A stretch of DNA of 30,945 nt from JBBQSV01 sp038213615 (GCA_038213615.1 JBBQSV010000009.1:1-30945); one strand, 5' to 3'. Positions 15,729 to 23,612 are shown, counted from the first letter of the stretch. Numbers and translations are program-made. The notes: a model not told the origin generated them from the sequence alone.

Positions 15729-17159
15729 ATGTCAGAAGTCAGAACTCGTTTTGCTCCATCGCCGACAGGTTACCTGCACGTTGGTGGTATTCGTACAGCT
15801 TTATTTGCATATTTGGTTGCCAAACAAGCCAGTGGCAAGTTTGTGCTGCGGCTAGAAGACACCGACCAAAAGCGGGAAGTTGCTGGTGCTGATCAACAAA
15901 TTTTTGATAGCCTACATGCCCTTGGGCTGGATTACGACGAAGGCCCCGACGTAGGCGGACCATTTGCTCCATATCGCCAAACCGAGCGCAAAGATTCTTA
16001 TAAAAAATGGGCGCAAAAGCTGATAAACAGTGGGCGAGCCTATGCCGATCCGTACAGTCCAGAAGAAGTCCAAGCCTTCCGCGAAGCAGCCCAAAAAGCC
16101 AAACAGCCATTCTTGTACCGTAACCATCGACTGGATAAACCACCAGTCTGGGATGGTAGCCAGCCGCTACGTTTTAAGTCTGATCCCAAGGCCTACAAAT
16201 GGCACGACGAAGTCATGGGCGACATTAGCACCGGACCAGAAGTAGTTGATGATTTTGTATTAATAAAAAGCGATGGTTTGCCAACCTACAACTTTGCTCA
16301 TATAGTCGACGATGCCGAAATGGAGATAACCCATGTAATCCGTGGGCAAGAGTTCCTGGCAAGTACACCAAACTACCTCAACTTGTATGAAGCGCTGGAA
16401 CTAAAGCCGCCTGTCTTTGCCACCATGCCACACATACTTGGTCTAGATGGCAATAAAAAGCTATCAAAGCGCGATGGTGCCAAGGATATTTTGGATTACG
16501 TCAAGGACGGCTACTTGCCAGAAGCACTGGTTAGTTTCATTGCTACCATGGGGTGGAACGATGGCACCACTCAAGAAGTATTTACGCGTGGCGAACTGAT
16601 CAAAAAGTTTAGCCTAGACCACGTACAACGCAGTGGGGCACGTTTTGACGAACAACGCTTACTTTGGGTTAACGGCCATTTCATCCGCGCGCTATCATTA
16701 GACAGTCTTTACAAAAAGGCCCAAGATTTCTGGCCAACAGAGGCCAAAGCCAGTGATGATGATTACAAAAAACAAGTTTTAGGGCTGGTACAAGAACGCC
16801 TCAAATACCTGGCCGAGTTGCCAGAACTAACTAAATTATTTTTTGTAGATCTGCCGGTTAATCCCAAATTAATTGAAAATCACAAACAACTAGGCAAACA
16901 GGACAAACCTGAATTAAAAAGCCTGTTAGAGAAATCAAGAACTGAGCTAAACCAAAGTGACTTTAGCATCGATGACCTAACCAAACGACTTAATAATCTA
17001 CTAGAAAGCACCGGCCAAAAACCAGTGGGGTTATTTAGCCTAATTCGCATCGCCACCACTCAAGCCCCAAACTCACCGGGCCTAGCCGACACCATGGCCG
17101 TCTTAGGCAAAGAAAAATCCTTGGCAAGAATAGATGCCCAGTTAGAAAGTTTTCATTAG
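15729..17159 (+). CDS. gltX: Glutamyl-tRNA synthetase
   Basis: The protein has 476 residues, the normal length. Class I signatures are clear: RFAPSPTGYLHVGG (HIGH-type motif) at the N-terminus and KLSKR (KMSKS-type motif) at 244-248. The family segments RLEDTD, DDFVLIKSDGLPTYNFAHIVDD and VIRGQEFLASTPNYLNLYEAL are all present, and the C-terminal helical anticodon-binding domain is complete. It charges tRNA-Glu and, in lineages lacking GlnRS, also tRNA-Gln for later amidation. The next gene begins 2 nt after its stop, so the two are likely co-transcribed. Confidence 0.97.
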   Translation: MSEVRTRFAPSPTGYLHVGGIRTALFAYLVAKQASGKFVLRLEDTDQKREVAGADQQIFDSLHALGLDYDEGPDVGGPFAPYRQTERKDSYKKWAQKLINSGRAYADPYSPEEVQAFREAAQKAKQPFLYRNHRLDKPPVWDGSQPLRFKSDPKAYKWHDEVMGDISTGPEVVDDFVLIKSDGLPTYNFAHIVDDAEMEITHVIRGQEFLASTPNYLNLYEALELKPPVFATMPHILGLDGNKKLSKRDGAKDILDYVKDGYLPEALVSFIATMGWNDGTTQEVFTRGELIKKFSLDHVQRSGARFDEQRLLWVNGHFIRALSLDSLYKKAQDFWPTEAKASDDDYKKQVLGLVQERLKYLAELPELTKLFFVDLPVNPKLIENHKQLGKQDKPELKSLLEKSRTELNQSDFSIDDLTKRLNNLLESTGQKPVGLFSLIRIATTQAPNSPGLADTMAVLGKEKSLARIDAQLESFH

Positions 17160-17161
17160 TA

Positions 17162-17692
17162 ATGCCGTCTCCTGAAGGCGATAAGGCTATGCTAACCAGC
17201 TTGAGGTACTTGTTCACCGACCCCGATGTGTTGTTTGCCCAACAAGCGGTTGTGAGAGACAGGGCAGGGCACACAATTGCCGACATTGTGGAATCAGAAA
17301 AGTTAGAATTACCGGCCGAGCTACGCGAACAAGGATGGACACCCGCAAAGCCAAAAACCAGAAGCTTTGGGGGTGATCTTATCAGGGTCGGATTCTGGTC
17401 TATGATGGGAGAAAATCATATACACAAAGGTGACGACACATTCGCTACTTTTGACTTTAGCAAGTCTAGCCATGGCGCCGCTCCAGAGATAGTCCCGTTA
17501 ATACTAATAGGGAACTTCTCCATGCTTGGCATTTTACATGAACTTTGTTTGGCCAACTGCGAACCAAGTGAAGTCACAATAGACATTTTGCAAATGGACG
17601 ATGACGGAGCACCAGCTCGTGAAACACAGGACGCAACAGCCCTGGCTCTGCCGTCATTCCGAGATATTGCCCAAGTAATGCAATCGACCTAA
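17162..17692 (+). CDS. Unrecognised 176-residue protein downstream of gltX
   Basis: I do not recognise this family. The ATG lies 2 nt after the gltX stop, and a second ATG ten codons further on is possible. The protein is acidic and soluble, with no signal peptide. Notable segments are VLFAQQAVVRDRAGHTIADIV, GFWSMMGENHIHKGDD and a hydrophobic APEIVPLILIGNFSMLGILHELCL near the middle. The HxH in ENHIHKGD could bind metal, but this is only a suggestion. The frame is well filled and its position in the gltX operon supports a real gene. It is followed by a second unknown gene after 43 nt. Confidence 0.7.
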   Translation: MPSPEGDKAMLTSLRYLFTDPDVLFAQQAVVRDRAGHTIADIVESEKLELPAELREQGWTPAKPKTRSFGGDLIRVGFWSMMGENHIHKGDDTFATFDFSKSSHGAAPEIVPLILIGNFSMLGILHELCLANCEPSEVTIDILQMDDDGAPARETQDATALALPSFRDIAQVMQST

Positions 17693-17723
17693 AACCACAA
17701 CAACCCGACCTGTTAAAAAGATG

Positions 17724-17729
17724 TAAGCT
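17724..17729 (+). promoter_or_regulatory. Possible -10 box before the gene at 17736
   Basis: TAAGCT followed by 6 nt (AGATGC) and ATG. The box is weaker than the others, and co-transcription with gltX is an alternative. Confidence 0.3.
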
Positions 17730-17735
17730 AGATGC

Positions 17736-18434
17736 ATGGCAGAAACCGAGCCTGATCAGGTTGTCGAGGCGCGGGTTGATGATTACATCCAAGAGTGGGG
17801 ACCCGACCTTTTAGAACGCCGACAAAACCAGCCGGAGACGCTAGGCCACCTTAAAACCGCACACTTTCTGATCTGCCAAGTACGCGAACAACACGAAAAG
17901 ACCCAGCAAGCCCGCGCCCTAAACGCGCTTTATGGCAACATTGCGCCAGAGTTGCAGGGTAAGACCAAGACGGAGCTATACGCACTGCTTCCCAAGCCTG
18001 CCGAACATGTAGAGGGACGAGTTAGTCTTCTAAGGTCACTAATTGGCCCTTCCACCGAACAGTTTCTTTTATCCCCATGTATCAACTATGGACATAGCCC
18101 AAGTGCCGAACATAGGCTAAATCTAATACTGCTAGTGACTTTCACATTCAACGTTACCTATCATGATGACGGCCCCGGCATGCTAAAGGCAATCAACGAC
18201 TGGATGGGGCATAAACACAACCTTCTACATGACATGGACCCGTTTGAATATCTTGGTGAAGTAGACGATATATCTGATTCATTGTGGTTAGGAATAGCTA
18301 TGAATCGTATGCCAGGTGATGAGTACAGATGGGCAACGGACGAGCGCACCGCAGCTGCACTTAGACAGTTCCAGGGATTATTTGATGACATGGAAGCCAG
18401 TTCTAAGAACTTCGACTTTGATGCTGAACCATGA
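17736..18434 (+). CDS. Unrecognised 232-residue acidic helical protein
   Basis: No family is recognised. The protein is acidic, rich in Glu, Asp, His and Leu, probably mostly helical and cytoplasmic, with no signal or membrane segment. Segments include AHFLICQVREQHEKTQQARALNAL, a central NLILLVTFTFNVTYHDDGPGMLKAINDW, and GDEYRWATDERTAAALRQFQ. Its end overlaps nothing; the VOC gene starts 44 nt later with its own box and ribosome site. It lies beside another unknown gene of similar acidity, so the two may act together. Confidence 0.7.
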   Translation: MAETEPDQVVEARVDDYIQEWGPDLLERRQNQPETLGHLKTAHFLICQVREQHEKTQQARALNALYGNIAPELQGKTKTELYALLPKPAEHVEGRVSLLRSLIGPSTEQFLLSPCINYGHSPSAEHRLNLILLVTFTFNVTYHDDGPGMLKAINDWMGHKHNLLHDMDPFEYLGEVDDISDSLWLGIAMNRMPGDEYRWATDERTAAALRQFQGLFDDMEASSKNFDFDAEP

Positions 18435-18450
18435 AATCAACATACGGGTG

Positions 18451-18472
18451 TAGAATAGTAGGTACGTAGGAG
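18451..18472 (+). promoter_or_regulatory. -10 box and Shine-Dalgarno site of the VOC gene
   Basis: TAGAAT at 18451-18456, then a strong TAGGAGG ending at 18472, 6 nt before the ATG at 18479. This gene therefore has a true leader, unlike several neighbours. The site argues for the ATG rather than the in-frame GTG at 18473. Confidence 0.55.
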
Positions 18473-18478
18473 GTGCTC

Positions 18479-18844
18479 ATGAAACTCAACGGCGTAATGT
18501 TAGGAACAGACAACCCCAAAGCTTTGGGGGAATTTTATACAAAAGTGTTTGGCAAACCGGGCTGGCAACAAGATGACTGGTACGGCTTTATGGTAGGCAA
18601 GGCCAACCTGATGATTGGCCCCCACAGTGAGGTCAAAGGCAAAAATGCCAATCCCCAGCGAAGCATGGTTATGATCGAAAGTACTGATGTAGCTGGTGAC
18701 TTTGCCAAGATCAAGGCCGCTGGCGCCAAAGTCATTGCCGAACCGTACCGGCCAGGCGGCGATGATAACAAAGACATGTGGCTAGCTACCCTGGCTGATC
18801 CAGATGGTAACTACTTCCAACTTGCTACTCCCTGGAAAGAGTAG
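18479..18844 (+). CDS. VOC-superfamily (glyoxalase/bleomycin-resistance-like) protein
   Basis: The protein has 121 residues, one VOC module pair of beta-alpha-beta-beta-beta units. It opens with KLNGVMLGTDNPKALGEFYTKVFG and closes with TLADPDGNYFQLATPW, both standard for the family. The final DPDGN turn and ending strand are well kept. Members include metal-dependent lyases, dioxygenases and drug-binding proteins; which of these applies cannot be told. The ribosome site TAGGAGG fixes the start at 18479. Confidence 0.88.
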   Translation: MKLNGVMLGTDNPKALGEFYTKVFGKPGWQQDDWYGFMVGKANLMIGPHSEVKGKNANPQRSMVMIESTDVAGDFAKIKAAGAKVIAEPYRPGGDDNKDMWLATLADPDGNYFQLATPWKE

Positions 18845-18853
18845 GATAACTAC

Positions 18854-19224
18854 TTAGCCCTCGGCCGAATTATGGCGGGCTATTGCACGTTGGCGGCGTA
18901 TACGGCGGCGCTCTTGTTCGCTCAAACCACCCCCCAGATACCATTCTTCTCACCGTTGCGTAGAGCGTATTCCAGGCAATCCATACGCACTTCGCAAGCA
19001 TTACATACACCCTTAGCTGCTTTAGCCGATGAACCGCGCTCCGGAGAGAACAACTCTGGGCCGACATTCAAACAGTTTGCACGGTCTTGCCAGGAGGTGT
19101 CCTCCTTCTTTAGTACTCCGTTGATGGCAACGTCTCCGCTGACATCGTCGAGTGGTTCTGATGCGCTTGCTGACACAAAGTCCGGTTGGCGCCTAAGTTC
19201 GGGATCGGTCTCGTGTGTAGTCAT
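18854..19224 (-). pseudogene. WhiB-like iron-sulfur regulator with a frame break in the G-tract of the WGG motif
   Basis: From ATG 19224 the open frame runs 100 residues to a TGA at 18922. It carries the Wbl signature: WQDRANC with Cys51, then CNAC (Cys74, Cys77) and Cys83 in the C-x2-C-x5-C spacing that holds a 4Fe-4S cluster, followed by NGIWG. The family should go on with G-(L/M)-(S/T)-x-x-E-R-R and a basic tail. Exactly this, GLSEQERRRIRRQRAIARHN, appears in another frame right after a run of six G (minus strand, 18930-18935) and ends with TAA at 18854. A WGGL reading would need a run of four G. So the gene has lost its basic C-terminus, is slipped by +2, or is frameshifted on expression. 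Wbl proteins are otherwise hallmarks of Actinobacteria and their phages. Confidence 0.85.
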
Positions 19225-19264
19225 GTCGGGTATTAAACTCCCCTAACAGAGAGATTACAAATTT

Positions 19265-21751
19265 CTAACGCAAGTGGATGACGGTTTCGTCGGTAGGTTG
19301 ATCGGCAACCGCAGGGGGCTGTTCATCTGACTTGTGTTTGCGTCGACGAGTGCGCTTGCGTTTGGATGATTTCTCTATACTAACTTCATCGGCCACAACA
19401 GCGGCCACGCCTAGTGCTAGGTTGGGATCTTTGGGCAATGGTGTCGGTTGCACAACTGGCTGGGCTGGTTTTGGACCGTAGGGTTTAGCATCGTCGTGGG
19501 CCGTAACGTAGCGCTCCCTAACAATTGATTCGATAGCTCCACGACTAACCGAATACTTAGCTCGGCTGTTTTCGATAATCTTTAGGCTATGATCTGGCGG
19601 TGCTGGGGGCAAATCTAGGGTAGTGGCACTAAAGGCCTGAACCTTTTCGCCCTCTATAGTCATGGACAGTACAATGTGCCGGTTGTGCATGTGCACTAGG
19701 TCAGTATCCAAAAATTTGGGTTCAAAGTATTTGGTCATCGTTCGGGCATCATCAGCACTCATACGAAAGGCAACGATAGAACCAACGTTACCAAACACAG
19801 CGTCTTTGACCGTCTGAGCCATCTGGGCGATGTACTGGTTGGCCACAGTTAGATTCAGTCCGTATTTGCGGGCCTCGGATAAAATAGTGGCGAAAGAGTC
19901 GGTGGCAAAGTTTTGAAATTCGTCTACGTATAAATAAAAAGGTGCGCGTTCTGCTAGATCTATGTCGGCACGACTCATGGCCCCCAGTTGGATCTTGGTA
20001 ACCAACAGGGCGCCCAGTAGGCTAGCGTTGTCCTCGCCAATTAGGCCCCGGCTCAAGTTAACAATCAAAATTTTACGCTCGTCCATAATCTGACGGACAT
20101 TAAAACTGCTTTTTGGCTGGCCAATGATGTTACGCACGATCGGGTTGGCCGTAAAGGCACCGACTTTGTTTAACACTGGTGCCACGGCCTCGGCCTGGAA
20201 TTTGTCGTTCCAACTAGCAAACTCTACCACCCAAAAGTTTTTGACCACCGGGTCCTCTACATAGCGCAGTACGTCTAACCTAAACTTTTTATCGGTCAAA
20301 ATGCGGGTGATGTCTAGCATGGTTGCATCGGGGTAGTCCAGCAAAGCCAGAAGGCTGTAGCGCAGGATGTATTCCAAACGTGGCCCCCAAGATTCGAACA
20401 TCCGTTTTAGCACCCCAATAAGTTCTGAGCAAGTATGAGTTTTAAGCTTAGGGTCTAAAACTTCCATGGGGTTAAAGGCGATGGGGTAGTCGACGTCGGC
20501 CGGATTAAAGTAAACCACGTCCTCAACCCGATCTTCTGGTATGCGCCGCAAAATGTTAATAGCATAGTCGCCATGGGGGTCAATCACCGCAAAACCGTAC
20601 GGACTGTAAATGTCAGATATGGTTAGCAACTCTAGCAAACCAGATTTACCAACACCAGTTTGCCCAATAATGTATAAATGACGGCCCCGATCGATGCGTG
20701 GCATGCCAAACATGGTGTTGTGTCCACGAAAATTAGTAACCGCCGCTGGGCTGATGTCGCCTTGTGGGGTGTCGGTAACGATTGGCAAATTGGCAGGCGG
20801 TTCAGCTGTCTGGGCATTGGCCCACAATAGATTAGGCGTTTCCACATTGGTGTGGGGCAGGTGATATAAGCTAGCTACTTCTTCAATATTACAAACAAAG
20901 CCGCGTCGGCCAACAGTCCGACGGCGATAGAGATCTAGCACACTTTGATCACTACCCAACATGGTATGGGTAAAGCCGTTCAGATAAGTTGTATTGAACT
21001 GACGAAAGCTAGAGGTGATAGCCTGGATGCGCATGTTGGCGTGCGGCAAACCAGTTTGGCCCCGGTAAACAATCCGCAGAGCAACTTCGTAGGCCAGTTT
21101 GTGAGCTTTTTCTTCGGCCGCGCCAGCTTGAGCCGACTGATATTCGGCCAGTTTAGGCGCCTCGCTGGTGGGGGCTGCCCACAGAGCGCTGACACCAATT
21201 TTGCTCTTGCCGCTGCGGATGCCCTGAGCGTACTGTTCGCTCAATTTGTACCAGTTGTCCTGGGCTGGGCGGATGACCAACTGCAACCAGGCTTCTTCGT
21301 TATCCTCGAACTGAGCTAGAGTGGCGGTAATGGAAGCCAAAGGGTCAACTTCGAAACTAGGAAAAGTCTTTATCGGCAGGGCCTCGTGGGCAGTTAATTT
21401 TAGCTCGGCACCCAACTGAGTACCGTACTCAGTCTCGTCTAGAGTGTAGTCTGGCACGTCAGATATATGCACGGTGGGGTATTGGGCATAGACTTGTTCT
21501 TCTACGAAGCTTTTTAAATGCAGGGGTACCCAAACATAAAAGCCAATCCGCTTGTGCTGGACAGCGATTTCTAGACTCAGGTGTTCGCGCATGGCATGGC
21601 GGCCAGAGCCGGTGCCCATCAGCAGGCCATGCAAACTGGCAAATAGTTGTTCGGCGGCTAGTTCTTTTTTTTCATTGGTGCGGGGGACTTGCAACAGCAG
21701 TACGGCACCCTGTGTGGCCGATGAGTCATCGGACCGTCTTTTAAAAATCAT
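19265..21751 (-). CDS. TraG/VirB4-like (DUF87-type) ATPase of a conjugation/secretion-like system
   Basis: The protein has 828 residues. An N-terminal domain of about 340 residues (opening with VLLLQVPRTNEKKELAAEQLF) precedes a P-loop ATPase. Walker A is GQTGVGKS at 363-370, followed by the family segments AVIDPHGDYA, FNPMEVLD and a long helical insert. Walker B is YLYVDEFQNFATDSF and sensor-like ANQYIAQM follows. This arrangement matches TraG/TraD/VirB4-related ATPases that power DNA or protein transfer and are common in Saccharibacteria. The C-terminus is very basic (SKRKRTRRRKHKSDE). No VirB6, VirB8 or relaxase neighbour is visible here. It has a TTGCTA/TATAAT promoter. Confidence 0.88.
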   Translation of the reverse strand: MIFKRRSDDSSATQGAVLLLQVPRTNEKKELAAEQLFASLHGLLMGTGSGRHAMREHLSLEIAVQHKRIGFYVWVPLHLKSFVEEQVYAQYPTVHISDVPDYTLDETEYGTQLGAELKLTAHEALPIKTFPSFEVDPLASITATLAQFEDNEEAWLQLVIRPAQDNWYKLSEQYAQGIRSGKSKIGVSALWAAPTSEAPKLAEYQSAQAGAAEEKAHKLAYEVALRIVYRGQTGLPHANMRIQAITSSFRQFNTTYLNGFTHTMLGSDQSVLDLYRRRTVGRRGFVCNIEEVASLYHLPHTNVETPNLLWANAQTAEPPANLPIVTDTPQGDISPAAVTNFRGHNTMFGMPRIDRGRHLYIIGQTGVGKSGLLELLTISDIYSPYGFAVIDPHGDYAINILRRIPEDRVEDVVYFNPADVDYPIAFNPMEVLDPKLKTHTCSELIGVLKRMFESWGPRLEYILRYSLLALLDYPDATMLDITRILTDKKFRLDVLRYVEDPVVKNFWVVEFASWNDKFQAEAVAPVLNKVGAFTANPIVRNIIGQPKSSFNVRQIMDERKILIVNLSRGLIGEDNASLLGALLVTKIQLGAMSRADIDLAERAPFYLYVDEFQNFATDSFATILSEARKYGLNLTVANQYIAQMAQTVKDAVFGNVGSIVAFRMSADDARTMTKYFEPKFLDTDLVHMHNRHIVLSMTIEGEKVQAFSATTLDLPPAPPDHSLKIIENSRAKYSVSRGAIESIVRERYVTAHDDAKPYGPKPAQPVVQPTPLPKDPNLALGVAAVVADEVSIEKSSKRKRTRRRKHKSDEQPPAVADQPTDETVIHLR

Positions 21752-21759
21752 ATTTCACA

Positions 21760-21788
21760 ATTATACTATAACTTTAGCAAAATAGCAA
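21760..21788 (-). promoter_or_regulatory. Promoter of the TraG/VirB4-like ATPase
   Basis: On the minus strand, TTGCTA (21783-21788) and TATAAT (21760-21765) are separated by 17 nt. The -10 box ends 8 nt before the ATG, so any leader is 1-2 nt. Confidence 0.7.
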
Positions 21789-21815
21789 CCACAAGCAAGA
21801 TTTGAAAGTTATATA

Positions 21816-21844
21816 TTGGCAAATGTTACTAAATATTGTATAAT
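21816..21844 (+). promoter_or_regulatory. Promoter of the small-membrane-protein pair
   Basis: TTGGCA (21816-21821) and TATAAT (21839-21844) are separated by exactly 17 nt. The leader is about 50 nt and contains short stems (GTTCA/TGAAC and GGTG/CACC) before a GAGGAAAC ribosome site. It is divergent from the ATPase promoter. Confidence 0.75.
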
Positions 21845-21903
21845 GTTACTATTGTTCAGATTGAACGATAGGTGTAATGCACCTTTACAACGTGCGAGGA
21901 AAC

Positions 21904-22077
21904 ATGAAAAGGACCTTGGGCTTGAGCTTAGTGCTCGCCCTAGGGGCTAGCATGTTGATACTCGGGGCATCAATCCACCACTCAGAAGTTGGTGTACCAG
22001 GATTCTTGATCATGGTGCCACCACTCGAAGCAGCTCAGCGTTACCTGCGCCAGCAGATAAGTAAGCTGTGCAACTAA
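21904..22077 (+). CDS. Small exported or membrane peptide
   Basis: 57 residues from ATG 21904, preceded by GAGGA at a good distance. I reject the upstream in-frame ATG at 21877, which lies in the leader and has no ribosome site. The sequence has a basic start (MKRT), a hydrophobic stretch (LGLSLVLALGASMLILGASI), then GVPGFLIMVPP and a polar tail ending in KLCN. It is either a signal peptide with a short mature part or a single-pass membrane peptide. No family is recognised. Its 3' end overlaps the next gene by 10 nt, suggesting translational coupling. Confidence 0.65.
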   Translation: MKRTLGLSLVLALGASMLILGASIHHSEVGVPGFLIMVPPLEAAQRYLRQQISKLCN

Positions 22078-22325
22078 CCAAGCAAAGACCACCACTAGCC
22101 CTCGCGGCTCCCGATATAACGAGGTTTTACATGGTTGCAATTGGTTTCGTGATGATCGCTGCTGCGTTTTGGGCGTTCACTGTGACAGGCCACAAGTCAG
22201 ACAACGCAGTCAGGGCCCAACCCCCGACGATCTTCTCAGAGGTTCTTGCCACACCGATATGCATAATCTGCATACTGGTTGGGTTGGGAGGACTGGCGAT
22301 GATCTTTGTGGGGTTCTCTCACTAG
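22068..22325 (+). CDS. Small two-pass membrane protein
   Basis: 85 residues from GTG 22068, inside the end of the previous gene. Two membrane helices are evident: about 21-40 (FYMVAIGFVMIAAAFWAFTV) and about 61-81 (PICIICILVGLGGLAMIFVGF). The short loop between them is polar. No family is recognised. The weak ribosome site and the 10-nt overlap suggest translation by re-initiation after the upstream peptide. It belongs to the compositionally distinct island. Confidence 0.6.
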   Translation: MQLTKQRPPLALAAPDITRFYMVAIGFVMIAAAFWAFTVTGHKSDNAVRAQPPTIFSEVLATPICIICILVGLGGLAMIFVGFSH

Positions 22326-22444
22326 TGATCGACCGCTAACGCAGGAGGGGAAAATCGGAGTCAACCAGCCAGGTTGAAAATCCCGCTCTCCCCCAGAGCC
22401 CCTAGATCCTCGCACGTTAAAACACCATTTATCATTCGCTAAAG

Positions 22445-22472
22445 TTGACAAAATTTATAAATAGGGTACAGT
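22445..22472 (+). promoter_or_regulatory. Promoter of a structured RNA
   Basis: A perfect TTGACA (22445-22450) and TACAGT (22467-22472) are separated by 16 nt. Transcription is expected near 22479, and there is no plausible coding frame before the terminator. Confidence 0.7.
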
Positions 22473-22478
22473 AAAAGG

Positions 22479-22621
22479 TGCAAATTAGCAGGCTGTAGGC
22501 CATGAAATGTAATCCGTAATTGGACGCTTGGATTACATGGAGCCACTAGCGTAACCGGACAGCCGAACTCTCTTAACTGATTAAAGAGCAGCTCGGCGCG
22601 GAAAACTGCCGAGCTTTTTTG
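22479..22621 (+). ncRNA. Structured RNA of about 143 nt with own promoter and intrinsic terminator
   Basis: This RNA lies between a consensus promoter and a U-tract terminator. Three pairings can be read. GGCTGT (22491-22496) pairs with ACAGCC (22559-22564) and closes the body. Inside it a 9-bp stem ATGTAATCC (22507-22515)/GGATTACAT (22530-22538) has a 14-nt loop. A CTCTT/AAGAG stem precedes the terminator. I cannot match it to tmRNA, 6S, SRP RNA, RNase P or a common riboswitch. It is either an independent small RNA or a leader that controls the DUF4230-like gene starting 131 nt later. The rest of 22326-22478 shows only a short hairpin (TCAACC-agcca-GGTTGA) and no gene. Confidence 0.65.
22590..22621 (+). 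terminator. Intrinsic terminator of the structured RNA
   Basis: GCTCGGC (22591-22597) pairs with GCCGAGC (22608-22614), extended by an A-T pair and followed by six T. Confidence 0.9.
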
Positions 22622-22751
22622 TATATCAATTTACTTTACCCGTACACCAAAACGGGTGGCTCTTTTACAACCTAGCTACATGTTCGGAGCATACCACCTA
22701 AGGTATGATCTACTCCGGCGACGGAGTCCGGATAAGGTCCGAGGAGGATCA

Positions 22752-23543
22752 ATGTTCAAAAAAGCTACGACGATCGCCAAAGGCCTTGCGCTCTTGGCAG
22801 TCCTGGTGCTGGTGTTCGCACAGCTCAACAGCTGGGTGTTCCACTTCAAGCTGTGGGGCAGTGAAACCCGTACCACCATCACGACCAACGGTCCCACGAC
22901 GGTAACCAAGATCGAGCCCATCGTGCTCGACTGCCGTGCCCGGGTGACTGTCCACGTGCCCGTGTCCGGCGCCAAGTACTACCGAGTCCACGTGTTGGGC
23001 TTGACCAAGACCTACCGGGACGACGAAGTATGGCTGGCGGCCGTTGGTGATGTGGACATCTGTGTCCGCGGTGGGGCCAATGTGCAGGAACTCAAGACCG
23101 GCGGTTGGGTGGTAACCATTCCAGCCAAAGCCATCGTCTTTGAACGACCGCGCGTCGACCAGACCGCCACCATGAACAGCGTCGGCTACGACAAAGGCTG
23201 GTTCGGCAAGCTCACTGACACTGCACCCTGGGTCAGTGACAACAACCACATGGTTCCGACCGCGATGGCATTTGCACAGAGCATCATCGCAGGCAGTAAC
23301 TGCATGTCGGCCGCCTGGAATCCAGTCACCACAGCCATTAAGGAGGCCTACCGGCAACAAGCCACCGCCAAACACATCGACCCCCAGCGGGTCCAAGTGG
23401 TGTTCGACGGCAGCCCGGACTTCCGGCAGCACGACGGCGACTCGAAGCAGATCAAGCTGAAGGGCTATACGCTCAAGGCTGATATGCGTCGGCTCAAGTG
23501 CCAAGTGCAACCGCACGCTCTGACTGCCAAGCAAGGGAGGTGA
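22752..23543 (+). CDS. Membrane-anchored DUF4230-like protein of high GC
   Basis: 263 residues from ATG 22752, with a strong GAGGAGG site just upstream; the frame is open earlier but without a good start. The N-terminal helix (about 10-30, GLALLAVLVLVFAQLNSW) anchors an outer domain. The strand pattern CRARVTVHVPVSGAKYYRV, GGWVVTIPAKAIVFERPRVD and a late helix with AIKEAYRQQATAKH resembles DUF4230 proteins; this is a moderate-confidence match and the function is unknown. The coding style is unlike the neighbours: no CTA, TTA or ATA codons, and strong use of GTC, ATC, ACC, GCC and CTC. A perfect GC-rich hairpin follows. Transfer from a high-GC source is likely. Confidence 0.7.
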   Translation: MFKKATTIAKGLALLAVLVLVFAQLNSWVFHFKLWGSETRTTITTNGPTTVTKIEPIVLDCRARVTVHVPVSGAKYYRVHVLGLTKTYRDDEVWLAAVGDVDICVRGGANVQELKTGGWVVTIPAKAIVFERPRVDQTATMNSVGYDKGWFGKLTDTAPWVSDNNHMVPTAMAFAQSIIAGSNCMSAAWNPVTTAIKEAYRQQATAKHIDPQRVQVVFDGSPDFRQHDGDSKQIKLKGYTLKADMRRLKCQVQPHALTAKQGR

Positions 23544-23574
23544 TAAACACCAGCTACCCAAGCTGAGGCACCCA

Positions 23575-23612
23575 GAGCAGGACCGCTCCCCAAGATTGGA
23601 GCGGTCCTGCTC
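23575..23612 (+). terminator. Perfect 15-bp GC-rich hairpin without U-tract
   Basis: GAGCAGGACCGCTCC (23575-23589) and its exact complement (23598-23612) enclose an 8-nt loop. The following bases are ACCCTCG, not a U-run. This type is common in high-GC Actinobacteria. Confidence 0.75.

Noticed and set aside
18925..18940. Canonical -1 programmed frameshift site in whiB
   Set aside because: The six-G run is slippery, but the heptamer does not fit X-XXY-YYZ pairing in both sites, and a -1 shift would give WGGG rather than the family's WGG. A base-number change explains the data better.
21877..21903. Upstream ATG as start of the small exported peptide
   Set aside because: It lies in the leader within a short GGTG/CACC stem and lacks a ribosome site; ATG 21904 has GAGGA and opens a clean signal-like sequence.
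22479..22621. Cobalamin riboswitch, because of a GCCACT segment
   Set aside because: The rest of the cobalamin core is missing and the helices do not fit.
22749..23561. Long 270-residue open frame antisense to the DUF4230-like gene
   Set aside because: It is a by-product of high GC on the coding strand. It has no ribosome site, and the sense gene has a strong one plus a membrane anchor and a following hairpin.
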